From contig JAGTTD010000007.1 of NCBI GenBank assembly GCA_018398585.1, positions 31,524,911 through 31,588,910 on the forward strand: 64,000 bases of DNA, written 5' to 3'. Within the stretch, counting starts at the first letter, position 1, and the number at the start of each line of letters is the position of its first letter. This DNA comes from Simmondsia chinensis. Lineage: Eukaryota > Streptophyta > Magnoliopsida > Caryophyllales > Simmondsiaceae. Below the pieces are notes generated by a model. It was not told the origin of the DNA, did not search any database, and worked only from the letters and a program-made list of their open reading frames with translations. Made by a program: the position numbers and the translations under genes. Shown here piece by piece: positions 22,545 through 35,379 of the stretch.

Positions 22545-23498
22545 ACATTTAATATTTAAGAAAATAAAATCAGAAATAGAGACCATTAAAATTATGGTTA
22601 AATTTTATTTGTAGGAAAAGAGAAATTATTATTTTTTAATTAGGAAAAAGTGATGATAAAAAAGAGAGATATTAAGTAAAATGTAAATATATCTAACAAA
22701 AAAAAATTAATAAATTTGTTACAATGTAAACAATCAAGCATTTGATATTAATTTAGTAACCCCTTATGTTTTTCTCATATTATTTTGTATACAAACAACA
22801 TACATTAATTTGACACATAGCAAAATTTACTAAATCAAATTATTAAAAAAAAAAAAGAAAAGAAACAAAGATTAATTAACTGTAACTTTATTTGATTTTT
22901 ATTTTGTGATTTATTTATTGGGAGTTTTTTTTATCATGGTATCAATATAACTTATAAATAGAATAAAACTGCAGTGATAATAACTATTTTACTCTAATTA
23001 TCATATCAGCTTATACATTATATTATAATTTGTCTTGAATAATCTTTAAAAACTAAATATTCAATTGACTTCTCCCCAAACATAAATTTTCTCATTTATT
23101 TATCTCATTTTCCATTACTGAAAGAAATTATAGTGGATTACCCAGTTGCAATGTACTGTGTTGTACCATACAATAAAGGTAAAAATTTGATTACAAACAA
23201 CAATAATTCATGAGTAACTGTAATCGACAAATAATAAAATTCGACTGTATATCACACAGGAAATAGCTAGTAGTATTTTAATTCATTCTAATATATATAT
23301 ATAACTGTTCGATTATTTATTAATCTATCTATACTCGAAAAGTTTTGTTTTTTAACAAATGCAGTATTTTGAATTTAAAATATTATTTACTTGCACAAAT
23401 AGAAATTTAGGCTTTTTGTTATGATATCTCTACTCTATTACATGTGTTTATACTGTTGATCTTTATGGTTATTAAGTTCTTACACTTTATATATAATA
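22545..23498. other. AT-rich DNA, no gene seen
   Basis: No supported ORF, structural RNA or TE end between copia A and the Helitron. Confidence 0.5.
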
Positions 23499-24276
23499 CT
23501 AGGTTTCTTCCCGTGCAATGCACGAGAAATTTTTTATTCTACATTCTTTTTTCTAGAGTGAATGTTGCGTAAACTGAACAAATTTAATTGTAATTTGCGG
23601 CAAATAATGCTCAATGTACGTAACTCCATAGCAGTGAATTACAAAATTCTCTATCCAAAAGGTTACGATTTTGTTGGCTGATAAGTTTGATGGCATGCTC
23701 CCCCCATGATCTCGTCTCGATAATTTGGTTTGCTCCTCTACTGCTAAAGTATGTTACGGTTAGTTGTTGTGTCTTTTCTTCCGAATAGTAAAATATGTTT
23801 ACTTATTTACCTTATAATTGTTATTTGATGTTTACTCTAGCCGCTTCTGGCGTTGAACTACTGTAACCAACAACTCCACCCTGTTGTTCCAACGTATCCT
23901 GAATCTTCGGCTGACGGTGAATGGACATCGCTCGGACGTCCTCTAGTCATCAATTTGTTATTATGTCCATCAATTGATCTCAGTGGGCACAGATTGGGCC
24001 GTCCTGGTGGCTAGATTTCGTACAACTGGCTTGAGTGTATGGCAGCTCCTTTGGAATGTGTGGATATGTGGTGGGTGGAAGAGTTTGTATCTATTTGGTT
24101 TTAATTGGGTTTATGTGATGAAATTGGTGCTTGAATTTGGTATGCACTAAATTTTCTTGAATGATTCATCTCCTTCTCCTAAAAAACCTCCTTCTTTGAT
24201 TAGGATTCCTGAAATTGCAGGAGTTCATGTTTGGAGGTTTTTTAGGAGAAGAGAAATTTCTCTTTAATAATATAGA
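23499..24276 (-). mobile_element. Non-autonomous Helitron (778 bp)
   Basis: On the minus strand it begins TCTATATTATTAAAGAGAAA (24276) after an A. It ends with hairpin CGTGCATTGCACG, a short spacer and CTAG (23499-23502) followed by T. No Rep/helicase. The middle (about 23830-24060) is less AT-rich and holds a 35-codon minus-strand ORF, which may be captured host sequence. Confidence 0.85.
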
Positions 24277-24614
24277 TAAATATATGATGTTGCTCTAATT
24301 TTTTTAACTTTATATAACATGATTAAGAGTAGATTATATATTAAAATCTTGAGATTTAATAAAACATTTTAGTCCATAAACTTTATAAAATGATTCCTTA
24401 ATTTAAAAAATTACATACATTTAATAAAATAATTTCAAATAACGACATAAAAGGATGTAAAACTTATATATAATTAATTAAGATTAAGATGGATCAATTT
24501 ACCATATTTTCATACGTGGTTCTTATAAAGGTGATTCTTAGTAAAAGATTTCTTAATTTTTACTATATTAAAGAATACATCGTTTAGAATGAATACTTGA
24601 TATAGTTTTAAAGT
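24277..24614. other. AT-rich spacer
   Basis: No ORF or repeat edge recognised. Confidence 0.4.
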
Positions 24615-26100
24615 GTTTTAAAACCATGTACTCGCAAGCATACGAGATCGTCGTAGCTAATTTAGGTATACGGGTCGTATCCACAGAGAATTGGTGTTAA
24701 GTCAGACTTAGTGATTAATGAGAGGTTGGAATTTGGTTTTTGTTGGTTGATTTGAGTGACTAACTAAACTAGAACAATTAATACAATAAAAAGGATGTCA
24801 ATTCAAATGAAGTTAGTTTAGGGAATGAATTCAAGATAGCTTTACTCGTGTTCTGTCATTAATTATACTATGATAATGATTTAGGTGGGTTAAACTACAA
24901 GTACTAAGCCTAGGTTAATATTTAAACTAGGGCTTAGGGTAATGACCTAGTTTAAAGACATAACATATCTTATCATCCTACGTGTAACATGTTTTATCTC
25001 ATTAGCGATACTTAATTCATTTCTTGCTCCCAATTCAATATCAGACCTGAATTAATACTTAAGTTAAGGCATAGAGTAATGAACTAGTGTAATGGCATAA
25101 TCCATCTTATCACCCTAGGTGTAGCATGATTTATCTCAATAGCATGAACAAATTCCTTTGTCACTCTCAATTAAGTATTAATTAATATAAAAGATTGTCT
25201 TTAAGATTGGGTACAACTTAAGTCCTGACCACGCGTGACAAACTAGTTATGTTATGGTCTAGGCTACAAGCTCGTAGACGAACGCTGATAATTTGGAGAT
25301 CTTATCATGGCTACAAACACACAGAAAAAAACACTAAACAACAATCATAAATTTCTCATAGGGATGCATATATAACATAACATAAATCCATTGTCAAAAG
25401 TACAATATAAATCTGAGATATGAATGGCTACTTGTCCTTCGTTCCTAAACTAAAGAGTCTACTCCTCCATAGGAGTTTTACATATTATGAAAATTAATAA
25501 AAAAGGAAACAATGGAAAAAAAAAAAAAAAAAACCTAGGACACTAAGACTCCCCCAATTCGCGTCGTTGATTCAAGCTTTGATCCTTCCAGTACTCCGAC
25601 CACCTGCACTTCAGCGTTTGAGAACCCCTTAGATCTCATAGTGGCTTCGGGAAGAAGGAGAGAAGAAGCAACCAAAAGATCTGAAAAGAAGTCTTCTCCT
25701 CTTTATTTATACCTGCGGCACCGTCCCCCTAATCAATCGGCTGGTCCAGCAGATCGATCAACTTGGTTACTGTTCGGCCCGATTTCCCGATCGATCGAGA
25801 GCCCATTGTAAACTGTGTCATGCTGCGAACCGCTGACCGATCCGTACTTCATGTCGATTGATCGTTTAGTACCCAAAACTTTACGATGCCTATTTGAGTT
25901 ACCGACTTACAATCCGATTGGTCATTCTTTCGCACATATGGTCGGGTTTCTCAACGTAGTCTTCAAATATGACTCAATTATACTTGATTCTGCCACTTTT
26001 CAACTTTTGTTTGCTCTGTTGTACTCTAAGCCTAAATGTACCTAGATTACAGCAAAACACATATGTAAAAGCCGAATATGTTGCCGGAATGAATAATAAA
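24615..26100 (-). repeat. Unclassified interspersed repeat, LTR-retrotransposon-like
   Basis: Begins near TACTCGCAAGCATACGAGAT and GGGTCGTATCCACAGAG, phrases I associate with widespread plant LTR-retrotransposon non-coding ends. It continues with internally repeated phrases (TAACATGTTTTATCTCA/TAGCATGATTTATCTCA near 24988 and 25124). A minus-strand TATA-like region lies near 25705 and GATCGATCG words at 25750-25800, as in the LTRs of A and B. No LTR pair, TSD or pol is seen. Assignment as an LTR or LTR-adjacent sequence is an inference. Confidence 0.4.
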
Positions 26101-26363
26101 ATATGTAAATATAAGGTACGTCGATACTATATTTTATATGCTATATTAAAAAAAATATCTATATATAAAAAATATTTGATTACAAATATTATACATATAG
26201 AAATACATATTTAATTATGTGTTTTAGGAAAATTATCATTTAGGTGCCCTAAGTTTAAAACATTTATCATGTAAAAACTCTTACGTTTTAATATATATAA
26301 TGAGATATTTTAAGGTCTTAATATTTTATCACATAGGTACCCTATGTTAAAATTAGATGAATT

Positions 26364-26651
26364 TGATATAAACTAAAATATAGAAATTAAGTGAGTGATA
26401 ATTTATGTATAAAAAATAGATTTAATCATTTATTACAATTATATCCCTTCCTAACTTTATATAAAGGAGCTTAGGTTAGAAGATCCCTTTTGATCTAGTC
26501 TATCTCTCCCGCCTATCTTCCCTCCTACTATACAAATCTCTATACTTGTAGTTCCTTATACTTTGAATATATTAATATCTTGCGTTCTTTGATAGATGGA
26601 TTTATTGTGGATTGATTGATTGTGCTTTAGATCGATTTTAGATCATAATGA
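26364..26651 (+). repeat. 5' LTR of element F
   Basis: 288 bp, starting TGATATAAACTAAAATATAG and ending with ATCGATTTTAGATCATAATGA, matching the split right LTR. It contains the TATA-like TTTATATAAAGG near 26456. Confidence 0.85.
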
Positions 26652-26783
26652 TTGGTATTAGAGTAGTTCTTCCTCGGACTAAGCTCGATTTAGGTTTACC
26701 AAAAAAGAAAAGAACGAAAAGAGAAAGTGCTTACTTATTTGATTAGGTTTCTCGGCGGCAAAATTGGTACTAGCTGAAATCAA

Positions 26784-27275
26784 ATGACAAAAAAGCAATA
26801 CAGAATAACAAATCCTTCAGGACTTGCAGAACCCGTACACTTGGTTCACAAAGGTAGCAATAGAGAATCACTTGATTTGGTTTTGAATTGGTATTGGTGT
26901 GCAAATATCATTTTCATAGAGCTATCATCAACAACAGCAATGGAAAACAAAATAGAATGGATGATAGCAAAATTCACGAATATACAAAAGAAGTTTGAGG
27001 AAGCATACAAAATGTTTGGAAAAGCTCAAGAGGAATTTGCAGATGGAAATCTAGTGAAAGAGAATCATTCCTTTTTCGCGAGTAAGATAGACAAGCAATT
27101 TGACAATTACCTGCGAGGTACTGAAAATTGGTTCAAATTGAATACGGATAAGATTGTTGAAGCACTAAAGTCACCGCTTATGACCGAGATCGAACAGATC
27201 GAGACCACCAACACTGGACACAAGATCGTCGATCTGGAAGCTTTCGAGATGCCAATTATACAATACAAAATATAG
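26784..27275 (+). CDS. ORF of element F, 163 codons, unknown (gag-like position)
   Basis: An uninterrupted ORF 0.13 kb downstream of the 5' LTR of F, in the place where gag would start. The product is charged and probably helical in its middle (NKIEWMIAKFTNIQKKFEEA and onward), without zinc knuckle, protease or RT motifs. The C-terminal codons run into the internal LTR-like copy, so the true C-terminus may have been lost. It may be a gag remnant or an element-specific protein. Expression is unknown. Confidence 0.4.
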   Translation: MTKKQYRITNPSGLAEPVHLVHKGSNRESLDLVLNWYWCANIIFIELSSTTAMENKIEWMIAKFTNIQKKFEEAYKMFGKAQEEFADGNLVKENHSFFASKIDKQFDNYLRGTENWFKLNTDKIVEALKSPLMTEIEQIETTNTGHKIVDLEAFEMPIIQYKI

Positions 27276-27545
27276 TAGTTAAATGAAGGATAATTTAGGT
27301 ATAAATAAACAGGCTAAGTCTCTAATTATGGTTATATCCCTCCCCTAACTTTATATATAGAGACTTGAGTTTAGAGGAGAGGTATGGTGGAATTGATAAA
27401 TTATCTCCTTCTCTCCCTCTTTCTCTCTAGTCTCTCCCTCCCCTTTCTAACTAAGTCTATGTTTCTCTCCCCTTCTTCTATGTAATTTCTCCCATTTCTT
27501 TACTATCTAATATAATTGATGTCAAATTAACCTGATCCAATTATG
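27258..27545 (+). repeat. Extra LTR-like copy inside element F
   Basis: ACAAAATATAGTAGTTAAATGAAGG and the following TTATATCCC and CT-rich tract follow the F LTR for about 270 bp. The last 50-60 bp of the LTR and any PBS are missing. F therefore shows LTR, interior, LTR-like, interior, LTR. Confidence 0.65.
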
Positions 27546-27672
27546 TATTATAATAGCCGAATCCTCCAACATAGATCGAAGAGAACGAAACCACAGTTGA
27601 GGAGCCGAAACCACCGCCACTAGCATAAAAAATGAGAAGATCGAGGCAAGGAGGTGCCGCTGCTGTCGGAAT

Positions 27673-27874
27673 TATTAAAGGAAGAATATTGTAGTCTACG
27701 AAAGTCATACTAGGGTTAGTAGTATTGACGTTTCTACCCTTCTTGCCTTGTCGTAACCCAAGGGCTATTATAGTTTTTTATCTCCCTTGTATGCTCTATA
27801 AATAGAGCCCTCCATTATACTTAGAAATTTACTCAATTATACATTTTTTTTTTCTGCTTTATTGTTTTCTCATA
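27673..27874 (+). repeat. 5' LTR of copia E
   Basis: 202 bp, with a TATA box in CTCTATAAATAGAGCC near 27790. It is followed immediately by PBS TGGCATCAGAGCC at 27875-27887. Confidence 0.92.
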
Positions 27875-28349
27875 TGGCATCAGAGCCTTGTTAAGAGACT
27901 CTTCTTTTTTTTTTTTTTTTTTAATTCTTGTTCTTTAATTCTTTGTTTTCAATACTAGTTCTCTCTCTCTTTTTTTTTTATTTTAAATCATCTTTATTAT
28001 GGGTAAGTAATTTAATTATAGCAGCTAATAATTACCTTTCTTCTTCCACCTCCCCCAACCCCTTGACTGCCGCGCCTCCACAGCCCGCCATCCCCCGCTC
28101 TCCCCATGACGGTGGTCGATCGGTTGATCAGCCGGTAGCACCTCCCTTGACTAGGACCGATCTTCCCCATATCGGTTCCCTAACCTTGGGTTCATTTCTC
28201 AACGGACTAATGGATACCGGCGTCGCCATCTCCGGTACTCCATTAGCTTTCACGAGGCCACAATTTTCTCAATTTTTTGGTTCGGGCATCCCTAATACGC
28301 TCCTTCCTTCCCTTGCCGGTGTCGGACACCACTGTCAAATCCGTGTCCA

Positions 28350-31300
28350 GTGGCACGTCCTCTCACGCGTTCGGTCTCCCCCTCCTTCTCCCCAACCCCT
28401 GGGGGTCCGGTCACCGCTATTGACCCTCCGGGACTCGCCGCCGGCCCTTCTGGTCTCCATCATTTCGATCCCTTGACCGGTGGTGGGACTCAAATCCCAT
28501 ATTCTCTCCCCTCTTCCTCTTTCCAAAATCCTAATTACTATAATAATAATAACCCACTTATTCTCCCTCTTTCAAGCATGACAAATATTGTTACTGTCAA
28601 ACTCGAAAACTCAACCGATTATCCTGCTTGGAGAGAACAATTCTATATGCTTCTTATTACCCACCAATTAATGGGATACATAGGTGGTACCTACCCTTGC
28701 CCTCCTGCAACTTTAACTTATTCAAATGGCTCCACCTCCCCTAATCCACACTACTTAAATTAGATTCGAACCGATCAAAGCCTTCACTTGTGTATCGCTG
28801 CTACCCTCTCCGGCTCTCTAATAAATGACATCGTCTAACGAGCTTCCTCAAAGGCTATGTGGGATGCCCTTGTCAAACGATTTAGAGATCATTCACTGGC
28901 TAAGGAATTTGAACTATGAACCCGCATTGTTAATATTCGTAAAGATGGCAAAACCATGGAACAATATCTTTCTGAATTAAAATCAATCGCTGATGACTTA
29001 GCTGCCATAGATTCTTCCGTCTCAAACAGAGAACTAGTTCATTATGCTCTTTTGGGCCTTCCAATTGAGTATGCTACCTTTGGCATCCTTACTCGAAATA
29101 CCTCTCCAACTCTCGATTTTGAAAGACCCAAAACTGCCCTACTCAATGAAGAGACGGCCCAAAATCGATATCCAGGACATACCTGCCCCGAACAAACTCA
29201 CGCTCTTATGGCTGCAGGTACAAATAACCAAGGATCCAATGCAGGTCAAGGTGGTCGTGGTCGAGGTAACAAAGGCCGTAACTATGGCCACCGTGGCAAC
29301 CGAGGGGGCCGCAATGGGGGATAAAATCAACAGCATTCTTCGGGTTGATATGGGTCGCATCATAACCCTCCCCTACTGCCCCAATACCATGGGCACGTCC
29401 CACCCCCGCTACCCTGGCATTCTTGGCACAGCTCCTCAATTCTGTTAGATCTGCTCGCACACTGGACACAGTGCTATCTCTTGTCCTCGTTGCTATGATC
29501 AACACTCTTTTCAAGATCCTTCTCCTTCCTTGACTACTATGACACTTAATAATGAACAGGACTATAGCTAGTACAAGAATTCAGGCGCCTCTAACCACAT
29601 GACTTCTAACCTAGGTATTGTTTAGAACCCTCTTCCCTATACTGGTCATAAAAGTGTTTTAGTTGGAGACGGTGCTTTACTCTCAATTTCACGCATTAGT
29701 TCATCCACACTTAAAAATCAATCTAAAACATTGCATCTCAAAGATGTTATGGTGATTCCACACTTAACTCACAATCTTTTATGTATTAAGCGTCTTTGCC
29801 ATGATAATAATTGCTATGTTGAATTTGACTAAAAATTTTTTTTCCTATAAAGGACAAGGTTACGAGAACCCCACTGCTTCGAGTTCACAGTAATGGACCA
29901 CTTTATAGCTTCTCGCCCCAATTATTTGGATTGGTCGCACAAACCCAACTCAGTGATCTTTGGCATTGTCGTCTAGGTCATTTAAGTCATCCGGCTATGG
30001 ATATCTTGTGTAAACACAATCTCATACCCCCTTCCCGTTTTTCTAGTTTACATCAATTATGATGTCTAGGTAAGTCTCACCGTTTACCTTTTCAACATGT
30101 TTTACATTCATTTACTGCTCCATTATAATTAATACACTATGATGTATGGCGATCTCCGATTGCCTCTAGTTCATGCAATAAATACTATGTTGCTTTTGTT
30201 GATGATTTTACGTGCTTCACCTGGATATATCCTATGCAGCATAAATCGGAAGTTTTCACTATTTTTGAAACATTTAAGGCACTTGTCGAAAATCAATTCT
30301 TCACAAAAATCAAAATTTTCCAAAGGGATGGGGGTCGCGAATTCGACCACATACGAGTGAATGCTTTATGTAGACAACATGGTATTCACTTCCGACTCTT
30401 GTGTCCTGATACCACACAACAAAATGGGGTGGCGGAACAAAAACATTGGCATATCATTGAAACGGCACGAACACTGCTACTGCAATCAAAACTCCGCTAC
30501 ACTTTTTGGGACGATGTGGCTTGTACCTTTTGTTTTCTAATTAATCGACTTCCAACCCCGGTCCTCCAAAACTGCTCTCCCTTTGAAAAGCTTTTTAACA
30601 AACATCCAACTACTCTAGTTTTTGTGTGTTCAGATGTCTTTGTTTCCCCAGCCTTACACCACGTGCCCCACATAAACTAGCCCCAAGATCTATTCCTTGC
30701 ATTTTCTTGGGTTATGCTACCCGCTATAAAGGTTATCGGTGCCTTGACCCATAACTGGAAAAAATTATATTAACCGTCATGTACAGTTCGATGAAACCAA
30801 ATTCCCCTACCCTGATTTCGTTAGTCTGACTAACCCGTCACCTAGTAACACTATGTCTATGGTTGACCTACTCATTCCCCTTCCCCTACACCTGGCATCG
30901 CCGCTTAACAGTGATGCTCCGCAACCACCAGCCTTGCAGGCACCCCTACCTAGCCCTTGGATCAAACCCCTCCCACCACCTCACTACAGTGGTGACCTCT
31001 TGCAGCTTCGGTCACCAACTTCCCCAGCGGGGTCACTACCTCTCCTCGTCCTTCCCCGGCCCCTCCGTAGTGCGGCCTCACTGCCACACCGGTTTCCCAG
31101 TCCCCACCGGACATAACACTAACTGCTCTAGTTGAGCCCATCATCGCACCATCCGAGACCGAAGCAGCTGTAACGACTCAACTCAAAATCCCACTCGAAT
31201 TGCATTCCTCCTCTTCCCCAACACTCACTTATAGTCCTCCCTCTCCGACTGTATCAACCGAAGCACTTGCCGCCCCATTTAAAACACTCACCATATACAA

Positions 31301-32880
31301 ACACGCTTAAAAGAAAGAATTCGCGAAACTAAATACCCACTTTCTCTTTCTTCAATAACTATAATACAAGAACCTACATGTTATTCACAAGTTGTAAAGA
31401 ACCCTAAGTGGCAGGATGCCATGGCTGATGAGTTTAATGCCCTTCTCCAAAACAACACATGGGACCTTGTTCCATATGATCACACTAAGAATCTTACAGG
31501 TAGCACCTAAAAATACAAGGTAAAATATAAAGCGGATGGCTCCATAGAACGTTTTAAGGCTAGACTTGTTGCTTAAAGCTTTCACCAACGTGAAGGCATT
31601 GATTTCAAGGAGACTTTAAGTCCTGTTGTTAAACCCTCTACAATCCCTTTCATACTTTCCCTTGCAGTTATTAAAATTGGCCCATTCGCCAACTTGATGT
31701 CAAGAATGATTTCTTACACGGTTCTCTCAAAGAAGAGGTTTATATGTGTCAACCTAAAGAGTTCATACACCCAAAATTTCCAAATCATGTTTGTTGGTTG
31801 CGTAAGGCCCTCTATAGCCTCAAACAGGTGCCTAAAGGTTGGTTCCAATGGTTTAGTTCTTTTCTTTACAGTCTTGGCTTTAAATATTGTCGTACTAACC
31901 CATCTCTTTTTTTTTGTTTCATAACTCTAGCGACATTGTTTGTCTATTACTTTATGTTGATAATATGATTATCGTAGGATCTAATCCTTACTCTATAGAT
32001 AACTTAATACATCAACTCTCAAATCAATTTGCTATGAAGGATCTTGGCCCTCTTCACTATTTTGTGGGCATTCAGGCCAAATGCAATAAAAATGAACTTT
32101 TTCTCTCTCAACACAAATATACTATCAATCTTCCCACCAAACACCATGCATGAGTCCAAACCGAATAAAACGCCCCTCCCCGCTCGCACGCACTTATCCC
32201 TCACCGAAGGGGACCTCTTGTCTGACCCCACTAAATACCGTAGTGTTGTAGGTGCTCTCCAATACCTCACCATGACCCGACCTAATACATGCTACACTGT
32301 TAATCTTGTCTCTCAGTTTATGCATGAACCAAGGACTAGTCACTAGCAGGTTGTGAAACAGATACTACCTCAAAAGCACCCCCGATCATGGATTGTCCAT
32401 CCTTCCGAGTTCTTGTACCTTAGTTGTTGTCTATACTAACACTGACTGGGGAGGGTTTCATGATACTCACCACTCTACCACTGGTTATGCTCTGTTTTTT
32501 GGCCCTAACCTCATCTCATGACGTGCAAAGAAGTAGGCTACCGTTTCTAAGTCCTCTATTGAATCTGAGCATCGAGCTGTTGCGCAAGCCGTTACTGAAA
32601 GTGATTGGATTCGTTACATTATGCATGATATAGGTCTTCACCACTCCGAACCGATCATCATATTCTATAATAATGTTTCCGCCTCCTATCTCACTTCCAA
32701 CCCTGTTTCCATTGATTGAAGTAAACATGTTGATATCGATTTTCACTATGTCCGAGAAAAAGTTCTGAAAGTTGATCTTCAAGCTCACTACACTCCCACA
32801 AAAAAACAAATTGCAGACATTTTCACCAAAGGTCTCGCTCCAGATCTCTTTAATTACCACAAAAACAATCTTCACGTTCA
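28350..32880 (+). pseudogene. Gag-pol polyprotein of copia E, heavily degraded
   Basis: Gag text begins near 28579 (MTNIVTVKLEN) with copia N-terminal features such as YPAWREQF, broken by several in-frame stops. The later YLSELKSIADDLA block (28956-29324) ends in a Gly/Arg-rich stretch, and a CCHC knuckle with one stop lies near 29445-29485. Integrase core pieces include GVAEQKHW near 30430. RT is spread over several frames between about 31380 and 32150. The catalytic motif reads YVDN rather than YVDD near 31950. RNase H remnants extend to about 32880. No frame could give a working polyprotein. Confidence 0.88.
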
Positions 32881-32906
32881 AGCTCCACATTTAAATTGAG
32901 GGGGCC

Positions 32907-33106
32907 TATTAAGGGAACAATATTGTAATCTAGGAAAGTCATACTAGGGTTAGTAGTATTGACGTTTCTACCCTTCTTGCCTTGTTATAACCCAAGGGCT
33001 ATTATATTCTTTTATCTTCCTTGTATGCTCTATAAATAGAGCCCTCCATTGTACTTGAAAATTTATTCAATGATATACTTATTTTTTGCTTTATTGTTTT
33101 CTCATA
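32907..33106 (+). repeat. 3' LTR of copia E
   Basis: 200 bp, closely similar to the 5' LTR, with the same CTATAAATAGAGCC. It is preceded by polypurine TTGAGGGGGCC. Confidence 0.92.
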
Positions 33107-33111
33107 CGAAT

Positions 33112-33556
33112 CATACTTTGCCGGAGAGAGACCATGCTCCACCACTCTCGATGGCCAGGAAAGCATAGTGGCGACGAACGCCACCAAAGGTCACCTTAAA
33201 GCGATAAAGAGGACACAATGGGGGTATCGAGCGTCCGCCACTGTCGTCGAACGTGAGGCGTCGCCACTCATGGTAGATTTAAGATTTAACATGAGCCACA
33301 TGGGAAGACGATGCACATTGCGGTTTTGGGGTTAAAATATTTTAACTCTAATTACTATTTTGCTACTAAGCTTCTTTATAAGTACTTAGTCATTATTCAT
33401 TTAGATATTTTAGCGAAAATGTTTTTAAATTTTTTGTTAATTTTAGAAAATTTAAGGAGATAAAATTTGTAATTGTAGTGTTTGACCCGAAGGGTTAACA
33501 ATTTGGATATCCATACCTTGACCCTTGGGAGCAAGGGTCTTTAAAAGGGAAGATAT
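33112..33556 (+). other. 3' interior of element F
   Basis: Continues F after the E insertion. No pol is visible. It ends with TTAAAAGGGAAGATAT, a polypurine-like tract abutting the right LTR at 33557. Confidence 0.6.
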
Positions 33557-33846
33557 TGACACACACTAAAATATAGTAGTCAAGTGAGAGGTACTTTAGG
33601 CATAAATAAATAGGCTAAGTCTTATATCTCAATTGTACCCCTTCTCTAACTCTATTTATGGGGTCTTAGTTTAAAAGAAAAAAGTATGATGAATAATGAA
33701 TTGCTTGAGTTTCTCTCTCTCTCTCTCTCGGTCTCCTTCCTTCCTATTTCTAGTCTTTATCTCCCCCTATCTTCTTCCTTACTCTACAAATCCTACCTTA
33801 TACTTGTAAGTCTTCTCTGCCTAATATAATATAGCTTACAAATTTC
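33557..33846 (+). repeat. 3' LTR of element F, first part
   Basis: Starts TGACACACACTAAAATATAG and includes a (TC)n tract at 33714-33730. It is cut at 33846 by element C, with TSD ATTTC at 33842-33846. The remaining 51 bp lie at 44176-44226. Confidence 0.85.
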
Positions 33847-34177
33847 TGTTACAGAAAAAATAAATTAATCACGTGGTAGACATGTGATTAAATAGTATTT
33901 TAGTAGGTAGCTTTATATTAATGAGAATATAGGTCAGTTTTTCTTTTATTATGCAATTAAGATACTATTAGTTAGTTACCCCCCTCCTCAATTTTTATAA
34001 ATAGAAGCATTAGGCTTGTAATGAAGTTCATGAATGAAAGTTAATAAAATTCTTCCCCTCCTTTACTATTATCTCTCTCTCTTCTTGAATTTCTATTCTC
34101 TCCCCCAATTTCTACTATTCAATCTTAGTTAAACTTTAAAGAGGGTAATATAACCACTCTTCCTAGTTTTAACTGTA
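33847..34177 (+). repeat. 5' LTR of element C
   Basis: Starts TGTTACAGAAAAAATA, has TATA-like TTTTTATAAATAGAAG near 33997, and ends near AACTGTA. The end is placed by alignment with the split 3' LTR. Confidence 0.85.
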
Positions 34178-34219
34178 TCAATAGTATCAGAGCCTTTTGA
34201 TCCTTTGGACTGCAAGAAG

Positions 34220-34853
34220 ATGAGCATCGTGGTAGATGATTCAGGTTTCATAGCAGCGGTGCATAGTTTGAAAGAATCAATGAACGGGTATAATTGACGA
34301 ATTGGTGCAAACATAGAAGAAATCAGATCAAAATAGGATAAGTTTGAATCATTGATTAAAGATTTGGAGCAGCAAAGTATAGGAATCACTCAATCATTGA
34401 TGGATTTGAAGGAAATGATGAGTGGTATTATGCTACCAAAAGGTCGAACAGTCAGTGATGAAATAAACTGGGACTCGAGGGTGTGGTTTTAGGACAAAAA
34501 TGAAATCAATGACGATGATGGCATCAACAACCAGTTGAAGCGAGAAGATGGAGCCGACGACCATGGCGGAAGGAGAGAAGGAAGTCAACACCAGTGTAAG
34601 CGAGAAATATTCAATGACTATGGCTCCGACAGTAGTCGGGATGATAATGTCGACGAAGGTGATGATAGAATTTGAAAAGAGGCGGAGCATGGAGATGAAA
34701 ATAACTACAGTGGCCAAAGCCGAGCCAATGACAGTTTTTATGGTGGTGTGGGGCGAGGAGTTAGGCGATAACATTGAGTTACCTCCAAAACTAAAGCTTC
34801 ACCTCCCTTCCTTTGAAAAATTGTGGATGTTGATGGTGAAGGAAGATTGCTAG
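34220..34853 (+). pseudogene. Gag-like relic of element C
   Basis: From ATG 34220 the frame reads a helical, coiled-coil-like N-terminus (MSIVVDDSGF, then a stop after NGYN) and charged text, with several stops to about 34850. A phrase translating as LPPKLKLHLPSFE near 34785 resembles the start of retrotransposon gag proteins (the L-x-F-PSF-G type). No catalytic domains follow. Interpretation as a gag remnant is an inference from position and composition. Confidence 0.4.
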
Positions 34854-35247
34854 AGATGGTTGGGTTGAAAAGGGTGGTTGCAGCAAAGGTGTTTTGTGAA
34901 TTTACTTGAGGCGCAGAGAAATCCAGCCATAGAAAATTACCAGAAAACCCTTGAAGAATTTATTAGCTGGGACCTCATGAATTTTATTGCACATATAGCT
35001 CCAAATTGTAAAATATTGAACTTCATAGGCCCGAGTTCACCCCTTTTTGGGGCCAATTTTTACCACAATTCCTCACACTAGTTACGCATATGAAAATATT
35101 AGATTAGGTCTAGCTCAAATTTTCTATTTTGGGGTAACTTTTACTTATTTTATAGGCTTAGAATTTGTACTTATAATGTTTGATCCAGGCGGAGTAATAC
35201 CTTAACCTTCTCCCTTGAGGACAAGGTTGATTTTCTGGAAGGAGATA

Positions 35248-35379
35248 TGTTACAGGAAAAATAATATAATCACGTGTTAAACATGTGATCAAATAATATT
35301 TTATTAGGTAGCTTTATATTAATGAGAATATAGGTAAGTTATCCTTTTATTATGCGATTAAGATGCTAGTAATTAGTTA
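35248..35379 (+). repeat. 3' LTR of element C, first part
   Basis: TGTTACAGGAAAAATAATAT through the D target site AGTTA (35375-35379). The LTR resumes at 43970-44170. Both parts align with the 5' LTR of C. Confidence 0.88.

Larger units (their letters stand above)
27673..33106 (+). mobile_element. Ty1/copia element E (5.43 kb) inside F
   Basis: Complete structure with 202/200-bp LTRs, PBS and polypurine tract on the plus strand. The flanking 5-mers GGAAT (27668-27672) and CGAAT (33107-33111) are a TSD with one mismatch. LTRs begin TATTAA and end TCATA, so the usual TG...CA ends are altered in both copies. The coding region has many stops and shifts. Confidence 0.93.
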
